Positions 22,146 through 31,230 of a stretch of DNA of 64,000 nucleotides are shown here, piece by piece. A program made the position numbers and the translations under genes. Origin of the DNA: Dipteris shenzhenensis (taxonomy: Eukaryota > Polypodiophyta > Polypodiopsida > Gleicheniales); NCBI GenBank assembly GCA_047967505.1, contig CM106538.1. One strand, written 5' to 3'. Below the pieces are notes generated by a model that was given only the letters and a program-made list of their open reading frames with translations, had not been told where the DNA came from and made no database searches. Within the stretch, counting starts at the first letter, position 1. Each line of letters starts with the position of its first letter.

Positions 22146-25100
22146 CTACACACCAAGCAGGTCTCTGAACTTGCACAGCTTCTCTGCGCCCAATGCTTTC
22201 GTGAATATGTCAGCTACCTGATCCTCTATGCTGACATGAACTAGATCAATAAGACCTAGTAAACCTTCTCCCGCACATAGTGATAATGCACCTCAATGTG
22301 CTTTGTTCTGGCATGAAAGACTGGGTTCTTTGCCAAATGTATACTACTCATGTTGTCACAATAAATGACAACCGGCCCATCTGTAGACTGATGCATATCA
22401 TAGAGTAGCTTATGCAACCAAGCTACCTCACATGCAGCCATTGCTGCACCTCTGTACTCAGCCTCTGTGCTCGACAAGGCAACTGTAGGCTATTTCTTGC
22501 TACTCCAAGTGACTGCAGCACTCCCAAAAGAGAACACATATCCACTGGTAGATCGCCTATCAGAAATACTACCAGCCCAATCAGCATCAGTGTATCCATG
22601 CAACTGTATCTGAACCCCAGCCTCATAAAATAGTCCATACTGCAATGTGGACTTCACATACCTGAGTATGCGTCTAGCCGCATCCAAATGCGGTTTCCTT
22701 GGAGCCTGCATAAACTGACTTACCAACCCAACAGCATAGCTCAAATCTGGCCTGGTAATAGTCATGTAAATCAAACTTCCTACTATGCGTCTGTACATAG
22801 TAGGGTCCTCCAGAAGCTCACCTGCATCTGCGCTCAGCTTCACATTCTGCTCCAAAGGAATTGAAATAGGCTTACAGCCTGTCATCCCATATTTGGACAG
22901 CATGTCCAATCCATACTGCCTCTGCAAGAGCTGTATCCCACTTGGTGATCTAATCACCTCAATGCCCAAGAAATAACGTAGCTCTCCCAAATCCTTCATC
23001 TCAAACTTCTGCCTCAATAGCATTTTCGCATGAAGGATATCTTCATCACTATCACCTGTGATGATCAAATCATCAACATAAATGACCAGCAGCATAATCC
23101 CTTTCTCTGTTTTTCTCACATAGAGTGAGAAATCTGCCTTGGAAATCTGAAAGCCAATAGTGACAAGATACTGTCCTATCTTGTCAGACCATGCTCTAGG
23201 TGCTTGCTTCAAGCCATACAAGGCTTTCTTCAACCTGCAAACAAACTCGGGATGAATAGCATGAACATAACCTGCTGGCTGCTCCATAAAGACCTCTTCT
23301 TGCAAATCACCATGCAAGAAGGCATTCTTTACATCCATCTGATGTAAAGACCATCCCTTTGATGCAGCCATAGCAATGGCTGCTCTTACGGTTGCCATCC
23401 TTGCAACCGGGCTGAAAGTTTCTTCATAATCAATGCCATATGTCTGTGCATACCCCTTGACAACTAATCTTGCCTTGTATCTATTCACAGAACCATCTGC
23501 ATTGTGCTTGATCTTATAAACCCATTTACAGCCAATTGCATTCTTGCCTTTAGGCAAAGGCACCAATTCCCATGTAGCATTAGCATCCAAGGCATCCATT
23601 TCTTCATCCATGGCTTTCTCCCATTTTTCATATCCCATGGCTTGCTGAAAAGAAGTGGGTTCTGGTTCCTGTATCACTTTGACCATATAGGCATAGTGAA
23701 TGGCTGTAAATCCATCATATTTCAGCCTATCCACAGGATACCTAACCCTGGTAGACCTGCGCAAAATAGGCTCACTTCCAGGTGCTATCAAAACATCCCT
23801 GGTCTTCCTTACTCTAGGTGTAACAACAGAAGGAATGCCCAACTCATCATCAATGCTCTATTCTGAGCCACTAAATTCACCATCCACACAAGAGTGACCT
23901 GCATTCACATCAAACATGGGCTGATCTACCTTCTCTTTTCCTTTTCGTGATACCTGTGTACCACTCTCTACATTGCTTTGAGGAGATTCTCCTGATCTCA
24001 ATCTGCCTGTCCATGGCGAAGTATGTGAACCACTGCTAGAGGACACTCCAGGTCCACTGATATTTTGTGATTGCTGCTGTGAATTCTGTGTAGCATTACC
24101 ATTTTGTGCATCCACATCAATCATCACATTTACTGGTTTATACCAGCTGCTCATCTCATAAAAAACAACATCTCTGCTCACTGTGAACTTACGTGTAGAA
24201 GGGTTATAGCATCTATACCCTTTTTGCTGTAGAGAATAACCAATAAAGATGCACTTCTCAGCTTTTGGATCCAACTAGGACCTCAACTCATCTGGCACAT
24301 GGACATAGGCAATGCAACCAAAAATCTTCAAATGAGAAATATCTGGTTTCCTAACAGTATACACCTCCTCTGGCATCATGCCATGTATTGCTGCAGTGGG
24401 AGTCCTGTTCATTATATAGACTACTGTAGCAACTGCTTCAGCCCAATAATAATCTGGTAGATCTTTTTCATTTAGCATAGCCCGAGATACCTCTCCAATA
24501 TGCCTGTTTTTCCTTTCTGCAATTCCATGAATATTGCTGCTTTATACCATGCTCCTGCAAGAACCTTGCAAACTCATTTGAGAGGTACTCTCCCCCTCCA
24601 TCTGACCTTAGGCATTTTATTTGCAGGCCTGTTTCTTTTTCAGCCATAGCTTTAAAAGCTTTGAAATGCCCAAACATTCACTTTTCTTTTTCATAAAATG
24701 CACCCAAACTTTTCTATTGTAGTCATCAATAAAAGTGACAGAATAATGATAGCCTCCAATAAATGCAGCTTTAGTAGTACACACATCAGAGTGGATTAAT
24801 TCCAATGGCTTCTTACTCTCTTGAACATGCCTAGGAAATGGTTTCCTTGCCTATTTTCCAAATTGACAGGCTTCACATACCTTATGCATTTCTGCAACCT
24901 TGAATTTAGGCAATCCTGCAACAATATTTTGGGCCTGCATTGATTTAAGTCGATGTACATTAACATGACCAATGCGTTTATGCCAGATATCAATATCTAC
25001 AACTACACCGGTCCCATGTGCAAACATTGCTGCACTCAATTCAGGCATGTCCGCATCCAACGTAAACATCCTACCCTTCTTCTTTCCTTTTGATATCAAG

Positions 25101-25459
25101 TGACCATTATTTTTCATATCCTCAACAAAGCATCCATGAGGATTAAATCTGACCTGCAAGCCCTGCTCAACCATTTGACCGACAGAAACCAGGTTCTTGG
25201 TGATATTCGGGACATGAAATACATCAGACAGGTATTTCTTTTTCCCATCCTGCATAGACAAAGGAATTTTACCAATTTGCACAATAGGATGTGCAGTATC
25301 ATCACCAGTCTCCACAAATCCTGGTCTTTCCATTTTCCTTGCATCATCTTGCATCCATTCTGCATGACCTGTCATGTGGTTTGATGCACCTGAGTCAACA
25401 TACCACACATCATTTCTTTCTTCTGCACTTGTCATAGAATTGGTCATGTACTGCAGCAT
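22146..25459 (-). pseudogene. element B2 pol: protease, integrase, RT, RNase H
   Basis: Minus strand. Protease at about 25390 with WYVDSGASNHMTG (intact DSGA). Gag-pre-integrase follows (IWHKRIGHVNVHRL, CEACQFGK). Integrase has HSDVCT, FIDDYNRKVWV and RSDGGGEYLSNEF, with a frame break after KKKSE (about 24690) and another near 24530. Then comes a 450-residue open frame (22490-23842) with RT motifs KWVYKIKHNADGS, QMDVKNAFLHG, YGLKQAPRAW and YVDDLIITG. RNase H carries TDADWAGS and SSTEAEYRGAAM and ends at the stop at 22146. An extra stop is seen at 24275-24277 (LRS*LDP), which B1 does not have. This is the most complete pol in the window, but not functional as it stands. Confidence 0.95.
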
Positions 25460-25510
25460 AAACAGATGCTCATTTCTGTCATCACCCTGTCTACTAGAAG
25501 ATGCATAATT

Positions 25511-26553
25511 GCTTTGCTACAATTTTCCATTCATAATGTCATTCTGCTTTTTGTAGCAGTCTTTAGCCATATGACCCATTTTACCACAATAGTAGCATTC
25601 AACATTGCTGTTTGCATTTTGGCCTCTCTGCCATCCACCACGACCTCTTTGGTTCCCCCTGCCTCTAGAGTTACCACGTCCTCCTCCATAGGACTGGTTT
25701 TCTTGAGTTTGCTGCATATTTTGATTTCTACCATGGCCTCTAGATCAGCCTCCTCTACCTCTGCCTCTACCTCTTCCAGCATTTGAGTAGAAGAAAGTTT
25801 TTTTTGAAGTTCCTCCTGAAGAAGATGCACCACCATTTCTCTGCTCTTTAGAAATTAGAAGAGCAAACAACTCCTCAAAATCAGGAAATTTTTCACGGAC
25901 GGCAATGGATGTCCAGAACTGTGCATAATCCTTTCTTAGACCATTCAAGGTCACAGAAACTAGATCATCATCTTCCACTGGTGACCCAATGGAAGCAAGT
26001 GCATCTGCAATTTTCTTCACCTTCATGTGGTAGTCATTGATGCTCATATTTTCTCTTTGCACATTGTGCAACTTCTGCTTGAGCTGCATTTTCCTGGCTT
26101 GCATATTTGTGCTGTGCATTTTTGCCAAAGTATCCCATGCCTCCTTTGGCGTACTTGCATCCTGAATATGCACAATCATTGAATCCGAAATACTGATAGA
26201 TAGCCAGTACATAACTTTTCTGGCTCTCTCATGCCATCCTTTAAATGCATTTTTGCCAAAGTATCCCATGCCTCCTTTGGCGTACTTGCATCCTGAATAT
26301 GCACAATCATTGAATCCGAAATACTGATAGATAGCCAGTACATAACTTTTCTGGCTCTCTCATGCCATCCTTTAAATGCCTGCATTTCCTATTGATTGGG
26401 AACATTAGGAAGAACTGGTTCTTCTTCATTTCCTGTAATGAACTCCCAATAGCCTTTTCCCATAAGGAAATTCGTCATTCGAAACTTCCATGCTTGGAAG
26501 TTGTCCTTGTCAAGCTTTTCAGTGACAATCTGTGAAAGAGAATCAGACACCAT
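25511..26553 (-). pseudogene. element B2 gag
   Basis: Minus-strand ATG at 26553 gives MVSDSLSQIVTEKLDKDNF then QAWKFRM, a standard plant copia Gag start. The helical domain (STPKEAWDTLAKMH, VTLNGLRKDYAQFW) follows, then a Gly/Arg-rich stretch, and a canonical zinc knuckle CYYCGKMGHMAKDC (CX2CX4HX4C) near 25560-25600. A 131-bp tandem duplication (26116-26246 / 26247-26377) repeats the segment coding for the WHERARKVMYWLSISISDSM region and shifts the frame, because 131 is not a multiple of three. A stop also lies between the knuckle and protease. Confidence 0.93.
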
Positions 26554-26790
26554 TGTAGAACACTGCAGAATATTCTGTCACTGCAAAAAAACACAGCTTC
26601 TGTCTCACATTCTGTCTCACATGGGCAAATCTGCAAAATTGACGAAAGTGGTATTTGACCACACAATCACTTCCTAGTGACGATTTTGCATCAGCAGGCA
26701 ATAAGGATGATTCTGTAACTCCCAGTATCTCTGCGCACAGGCATACAATGCAATTTCTGCGACAACTTTTCACCGACCTGCAGAGAAGTG

Positions 26791-27035
26791 AACACTATAT
26801 TGGAGAATTTGCGAATCTCCCAAGTCCCACTTTCAAGTAAGGGGTTAAAATTTGACCATGGGCCAAAACTTGAACCCTTATTTGAAAGTGGGACTTGGGA
26901 GAATTCACTAATATGGTGTTTTGTATGGATTCCACTTTCAAGTAATGGGTTTGGATTTGACCATGTGGCCAAATCTTAATCATATTGGAAGGTCCCAAAC
27001 TATTTGAAAATTCCCTAATTCCCTAATATAGTGTT
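26791..27035. mobile_element. fold-back MITE in the element B2 leader
   Basis: Left end AACACTATATTGGAGAATT (26791-26809) is the inverse of AATTCCCTAATATAGTGTT at 27017-27035, with AGTG repeated outside both ends. Within it, 26791-26920 is itself an almost full palindrome: CTCCCAAGTCCCACTTTCAA (26816 onward) folds onto TTGAAAGTGGGACTTGGGAG (26882-26901), centred on TTTGACCATGGGCCAAA. A partial third arm follows at 26935-26990. No coding capacity. It lies between the PBS and gag of B2. Confidence 0.8.
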
Positions 27036-27342
27036 AGTGGTCGCACTGCAAAAATAGGGCCTTTTTTTGAGTGCCTGTGAAGAACTTCCGCCTTAAAAAC
27101 GGGCCTCGAAATGGCTCGAATAAGAAAAATAAAGTCACCAAGGGCTTTGCCCTTTCTCGCAACATATATTGCCCTCTTGCCACACTGCGAAGGGCATCTC
27201 AATCTGAGATAGTGTACTCTTGCATCCGGTTGTGCTACCTGCAGAGATTTGCTCCTAAATTCAAAAAAGGAAAGCAACACCGGTCCTCTTACCAGGACAC
27301 CGCGAACTTGGTTTGCTTTCTTGAGCTCCTTACCACGAGCCA

Positions 27343-27355
27343 GGCTCTGATACCA
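27343..27355 (-). other. element B2 primer-binding site
   Basis: On the minus strand TGGTATCAGAGCC follows the end of LTR3 after one or two bases; this is an exact initiator-Met tRNA match and identifies LTR3 as the 5' LTR of B2. Confidence 0.93.
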
Positions 27356-27357
27356 TG

Positions 27358-27722
27358 GTGAAGATAGTGGGAGAGAGGGAAGGAGTCTCACTTGCGCCTT
27401 TATCACATACACAATGGGGGAATACACACAAAGGTGGAGGCTGAAAACAATTTTCCTCTTCTTAGTTGTGAAAGCCAAAAAAACTCAAGTACAAAGAAAT
27501 AGGAGAACCCTATATGTGGGTCTCAAACCAAACTCAGCTAACTAAGGTGGCATACTAACTGAGCCACGAACTAGAGTACATAAGGATAGCTGTCATCCAG
27601 CTATTATTCATGGGCAGTGTACCAACCGCATTGTACCAACCGCATCTGCAGCTAACAAGTCGGTGACATAAATGCACAACGGTCACCCTGGCATATCACG
27701 AGTGGAGCTCGATATCTCAACA
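27358..27722 (-). repeat. element B LTR3 (5' LTR of B2)
   Basis: About 365 bp, matching LTR2 apart from point changes, with a private 14-bp tandem duplication TGTACCAACCGCAT at 27618-27631 / 27632-27645. The + strand end CTCAACA is followed by the CTGAG target duplication at 27723. Confidence 0.93.
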
Positions 27723-28716
27723 CTGAGCCTATAAAAGAAGGCCTCTCCCCTTCATTCCCTATATGAAAAATTCATCACTTTTCTTCTCCGTCCTTTTGGT
27801 TGATGCAACAGAAGCTCTCCAGCTCTTTGGGTGCAACCAGCTTCTCCCCAGGCCATTCTCTAACCTCAGCAACACATTCTCTCTCTACAGTAGCACATTC
27901 TCTCTCTATAGTTCTAGCCCCTCCTCTCTAGAAATCTGTCCCCTCTCAGCTCTTTTGGAACAGCAGCAGCATCCTCTCTCCTCCTAGCCTGGAGCAGCCA
28001 CACCCCCTTTCTCTCTCCTGCTGCAATCTTTCTCTCTCTACTATAGAATTTCTCTCTCTACTGTTTGAGCCCATTCCCCTTGCAGAAATCTGCCTTTTTG
28101 TGCACCTCTGGAATAGTAGCAGCTCCTCTCTTACATACCCTCCCTTGGGATCAGCATTGGCACTCTCTCTCTATAGCTATCACTCGATAAAAGCTTTCTC
28201 TCTAGCCTACAGGCTATTTTTCTAAGCTGTTCTCATTCCAGCCCCATTTTCCACACTCTCCTCACCCAAGGTAGCTTCAGAGGCATCAAGGACTTCATCT
28301 ACAAAAGGGTTAAGTCACAAAGGGAGCCTGTATTGTCAAGTTTATCTCATTTACAACACTATTTCATGTTGTTTCTACTATCTTTCTAGAAACTAATGCT
28401 TGCCTCTAATGTTGGATGTTAAGTGGTGATTGTTGCAGGCTTCTTCCTTGTGGATTGGGCAAGCCAAGAGTTGAAACCTGAGCTTGGAGTCCTCCTTTTT
28501 GTTGTCTACCTTGTACATATGCTCTTGAGTCTTGTATCTAGGTCCTAGGCTTTCACTGAGTTCATCAGTTTGGAAGGTGCATTGCACCTTGGTCTTGTAT
28601 CTCCATTTTCAAGAATAAAGTGAGCCTGAATAAGGGGGGCCCCCTGTCTTGGCCCCTCAATCATATTGCAATTTCCAACGATGTCACTTTGTGTTTAAGT
28701 TGTATAAGTCTTAATT
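27723..28716 (+). repeat. C-family LTR continuing after element B
   Basis: Begins CTGAGCCTATAAAAGAAGG, a TATA box that marks the promoter of this LTR. CT-rich sequence follows (CTCTCTCTACT repeats), then TTGTTTCTACTATCTTTCTAG and a polyadenylation-like AATAAAGTGAGCC near 28615. About 90 bp later, at TAAGTCTTAATTTCCA, the LTR breaks off and gypsy pol sequence begins, about 100 bp before the expected GTAGTTTACA end. Confidence 0.85.
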
Positions 28717-28858
28717 TCCAATATACTCCTGGAAAAGAGAATGTAGTGGTTGATGCCCTTTCTTGTAGACCATGGCTTCACCATATTTCAGTTCCCTATC
28801 ATGATGAGCTAACAACCCTCGAAGAATTCTATGAGGGAGATGCTGATTTTGCTCAGCC
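28717..28858 (+). pseudogene. Ty3/gypsy RNase H end fragment
   Basis: Translates FQYTPGKENVVVDALSCRP, then LTTLEEFYEGDADFA. 'PGKENxVxDALSR' is the well-known end of the Ty3/gypsy RNase H domain and the acidic segment after it is the usual spacer before integrase. The fragment is about 47 codons long and is fused directly to LTR sequence on both sides, so it is a shard, not a gene. It is the main evidence that the C LTRs belong to a gypsy-type element. Confidence 0.85.
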
Positions 28859-29790
28859 TCTTACATCCAACATTAGAGGCAAGCACTAGTTTCTAGAAAG
28901 ATTTCTAGAAAGATAGTAGAAACAACATGAAATAGTGCTGTAAATGAGATAAACTTGACAATACAGGCTCCCTTCATGACTTGACCCTTTTGTAGATGAA
29001 GTCCTTGATGCCTCTGAAGCTACCTTGGGTGAGGAGAGTGTGGAAATGGGGCTGGAATGAAAACAGCTTTGAAAAAATAGCCTATAGGCTACAGAGAGAA
29101 AGCCTTTATGGAGTGATAGCTGTAAAGAGAGAGTGCCAATGCTGATCCCAAGGGAGGGGATATAAGAGAGGAGCTACTGATATTCCAGAGGTGCACAAAA
29201 AGGTAGATTTCTACAAGGGGAATGGGCTCAAACAGTAGAGAGAGAAATTTTGTAATAGAGAGAGAAAGACTGCAGCAGGAGAGAGAAAGGGGCTGTGGCT
29301 ACTCCAGGCTAGGAGAAGGAGAGAGAATACTGCTGCTGTTCCAAAAGAGCTGTGAGGGGACAGATTTCTGGAGAGGAGGGGCTAGAACTATAGAGAGAGA
29401 ATGTGCTACTGTAGAGAGAGGATGTGCTACTGAGGTGAGAGAATGGCATGGGGAGAAGCTGGCTACACCCAAGGAGCTGGAGAGGTTCTGCTGCATCAAC
29501 CAAAAGGAGGGAGAGGAAAAGTGATGAATTTTTCATGTGTGGAATGAAGGGGAGAGGCCTTCTTTTATAGGCTCAGCCCCCCCCTAGGCTTAGAGTGGAA
29601 GGTGGACACTTGTCCCAGATTTTTGGTGGGCTACAGTCTCGAAAAGGACAGCCCACAACCTGCCCCAAATCTACCAGATTTGGGGCCAAACACTTGGCCT
29701 GCATGCCCTGCCACTTGCCATGCATGCTGCCACATGTGTGGGACAGGTGGACAGACCTGCCAGCTCAGATTCCATGTGGTAGTCTGCCAC
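28859..29790 (-). repeat. C-family LTR, inverted copy
   Basis: Reverse complement of the direct copies. It runs from CTTACATCCAACATTAG (the R/U5 region) through the CT-rich part (here GAGAGA), the TATA box (CTTCTTTTATAGG at about 29552-29564), the run of C, and U3 (GGGGCCAAACACTTGGCCTG) to about 29790. It includes U3 sequence beyond what 29968-31216 shows. Open frames in this part are artefacts of the GAGAGA composition. Confidence 0.85.
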
Positions 29791-29879
29791 GTGTCAGTTG
29801 CCACGTGTCACTTCCAAAACCCCTAAAATTTCAAAGTTGTCAGAATTCAATTCTGATCGCACCCACGGGTTCCTAATAG

Positions 29880-29967
29880 CTTCGACTATCTATTTCATTC
29901 CTTGCTGAAGAATCTCAAGGCACCTGAAGTTGCCCATTTATTTATTAGACACATCTTTAGACACCAT
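29880..29967 (+). pseudogene. Ty3/gypsy integrase fragment
   Basis: Reads LLKNLKAPEVAHLFIRHIF then RHHG. In Ty3/gypsy integrase the core domain has 'tApevAxLFxxxVfrxHGxP' before SDRD; this fragment matches that line and then joins directly to LTR U3 sequence (ATGCAGGCCAAGTG). The sequence just upstream (29800-29879) is not identified. Confidence 0.7.
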
Positions 29968-31230
29968 GGCATGCAGGCCAAGTGTCTGGCCCCAAATTTG
30001 GTAGATTTGGGGCAAGTTGTAGGCTATCCTCTTTGGGACTATAGCCCACCATAAATCTGGGACAAGTGTCCACCTTCCACTCTAAGCCTGGGGGGGCCTG
30101 AGCATATAAAAGAAGGCCTCTCCTCTTCATTCCACACATGAAAAATTCGTCACTTTTCTTCTCCCTCCTTTTGGTTGATGCAGTAGAACCTCTCTAGCTC
30201 CTTGGGTGCAGCCAGCTTCTCCCCAGGCCATTGTCTCACCTCAGCAGCACATTCTCTCTCTACAATAGCACATTCTCTCTCTATAGTTCCAGCCCCTCCT
30301 CTCCAAAAATTTGTCCCCTCTCAGCTCTTTTGGAATAGTAGCAGCAGCCTCTCTCCTTCTCCTAGCCTGGAGCAGCCACACCCCCTTTCTCTCTCCTGCT
30401 GCAATCTTTCTCTCTCTACTATCGAATCTCTCTCTCTACTGTTCCAGCCCATTCCCCGTGCAAAAATCTACCTTTCTATGCACCTCTAGAACAGCAGCAG
30501 CTCCTCTCTTATATCCCCTCCCTTGGGATTAGCATTGGCACTCTCTCTCTATAGCTATCACTCCATAAAGGCTTTCTCTCTCTAGCCTACAGGTTGTTTT
30601 TTCTAAGCTGTTTTCATTCCAGCCCCATTGTCCACACTCTCCTCACCTGAGGTAGCTTCAGAGGCATCAAGGACTTCATCTACAAAAGGGTCAAGAAACG
30701 AAGGGAGCCTGTATTGTTAAGTTTATCTCATTTACAGCACTATTTCATGTTGTTTCTACTATCTTTCTAGAAACTAGTGCTTGCCGCTAATGTTGGATGT
30801 AAGTGGTGATTGTTGCAGGCTTATTCCTTGTGGATCGGGCAAGCCAACATTTGAAACCTGAGCTTGGAGTCCTCCTTTTTGTTGTCTACTTTGTACATAT
30901 GCTCTTGAGTCTTGTATCCAGGTCCTAGGCTTTCACTGAGTTCATCAGTTTGGAACGTGCATTGCACCTTGGTCTTGTATCTCCATTTTCAAGAATAAAG
31001 TGAGCCTGGATAAGGGGGGGTCCCTGTCTTGGCCCCTCAATCATATTGCAATTTCCAATGATGTCACTTTTTGTGTTTAAGCTGTACGTCTTAATTCCAG
31101 CTTAATTGCAATCTCTTAAGTTCAAGTATATGTGTTTGGCAACTCGCAATCATTTCATTCAAACGCCTCTGCAAAATCCGTTGTTTGAATTGATAGAAAG
31201 TACCGAGTAGTTTACATTGGTATCAGAGCC
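29968..31230 (+). repeat. C-family LTR, most complete direct copy, plus PBS
   Basis: U3 from 29968, TATA box CATATAAAAGAAGG at about 30103, AATAAAGTGAGCC near 31004, and the end GTAGTTTACA at 31216. It is followed at 31217-31230 by TTGGTATCAGAGCC (iMet PBS). LTR length here is about 1.25 kb. Immediately after the PBS another LTR body starts at its TATA region instead of an element interior. Confidence 0.88.

Larger units (their letters stand above)
17411..27722 (-). mobile_element. Ty1/copia element B, minus strand, with three LTRs
   Basis: Flanked by CTGAG on both sides. Reading along the minus strand from 27722: LTR3, PBS, leader with a fold-back MITE, gag, full pol, LTR2, a 1.35-kb foreign segment, a second pol lacking gag and its 5' part, LTR1. 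The outer target duplication spans the whole three-LTR array, so it either inserted as one recombinant molecule or was built from a single insertion by later exchange. All reading frames carry lesions. Confidence 0.9.

Noticed and set aside
23504-23866. Plus-strand frames opposite the element B RT (also 19132-19494)
   Set aside because: They are antisense shadows of the copia RT; they recur only because the two pol copies are homologous.
29222-29524. Arg/Glu-rich 100-residue frame
   Set aside because: It is the inverted C LTR read through GAGAGA sequence; the same region in other copies is open on the other strand only by chance.
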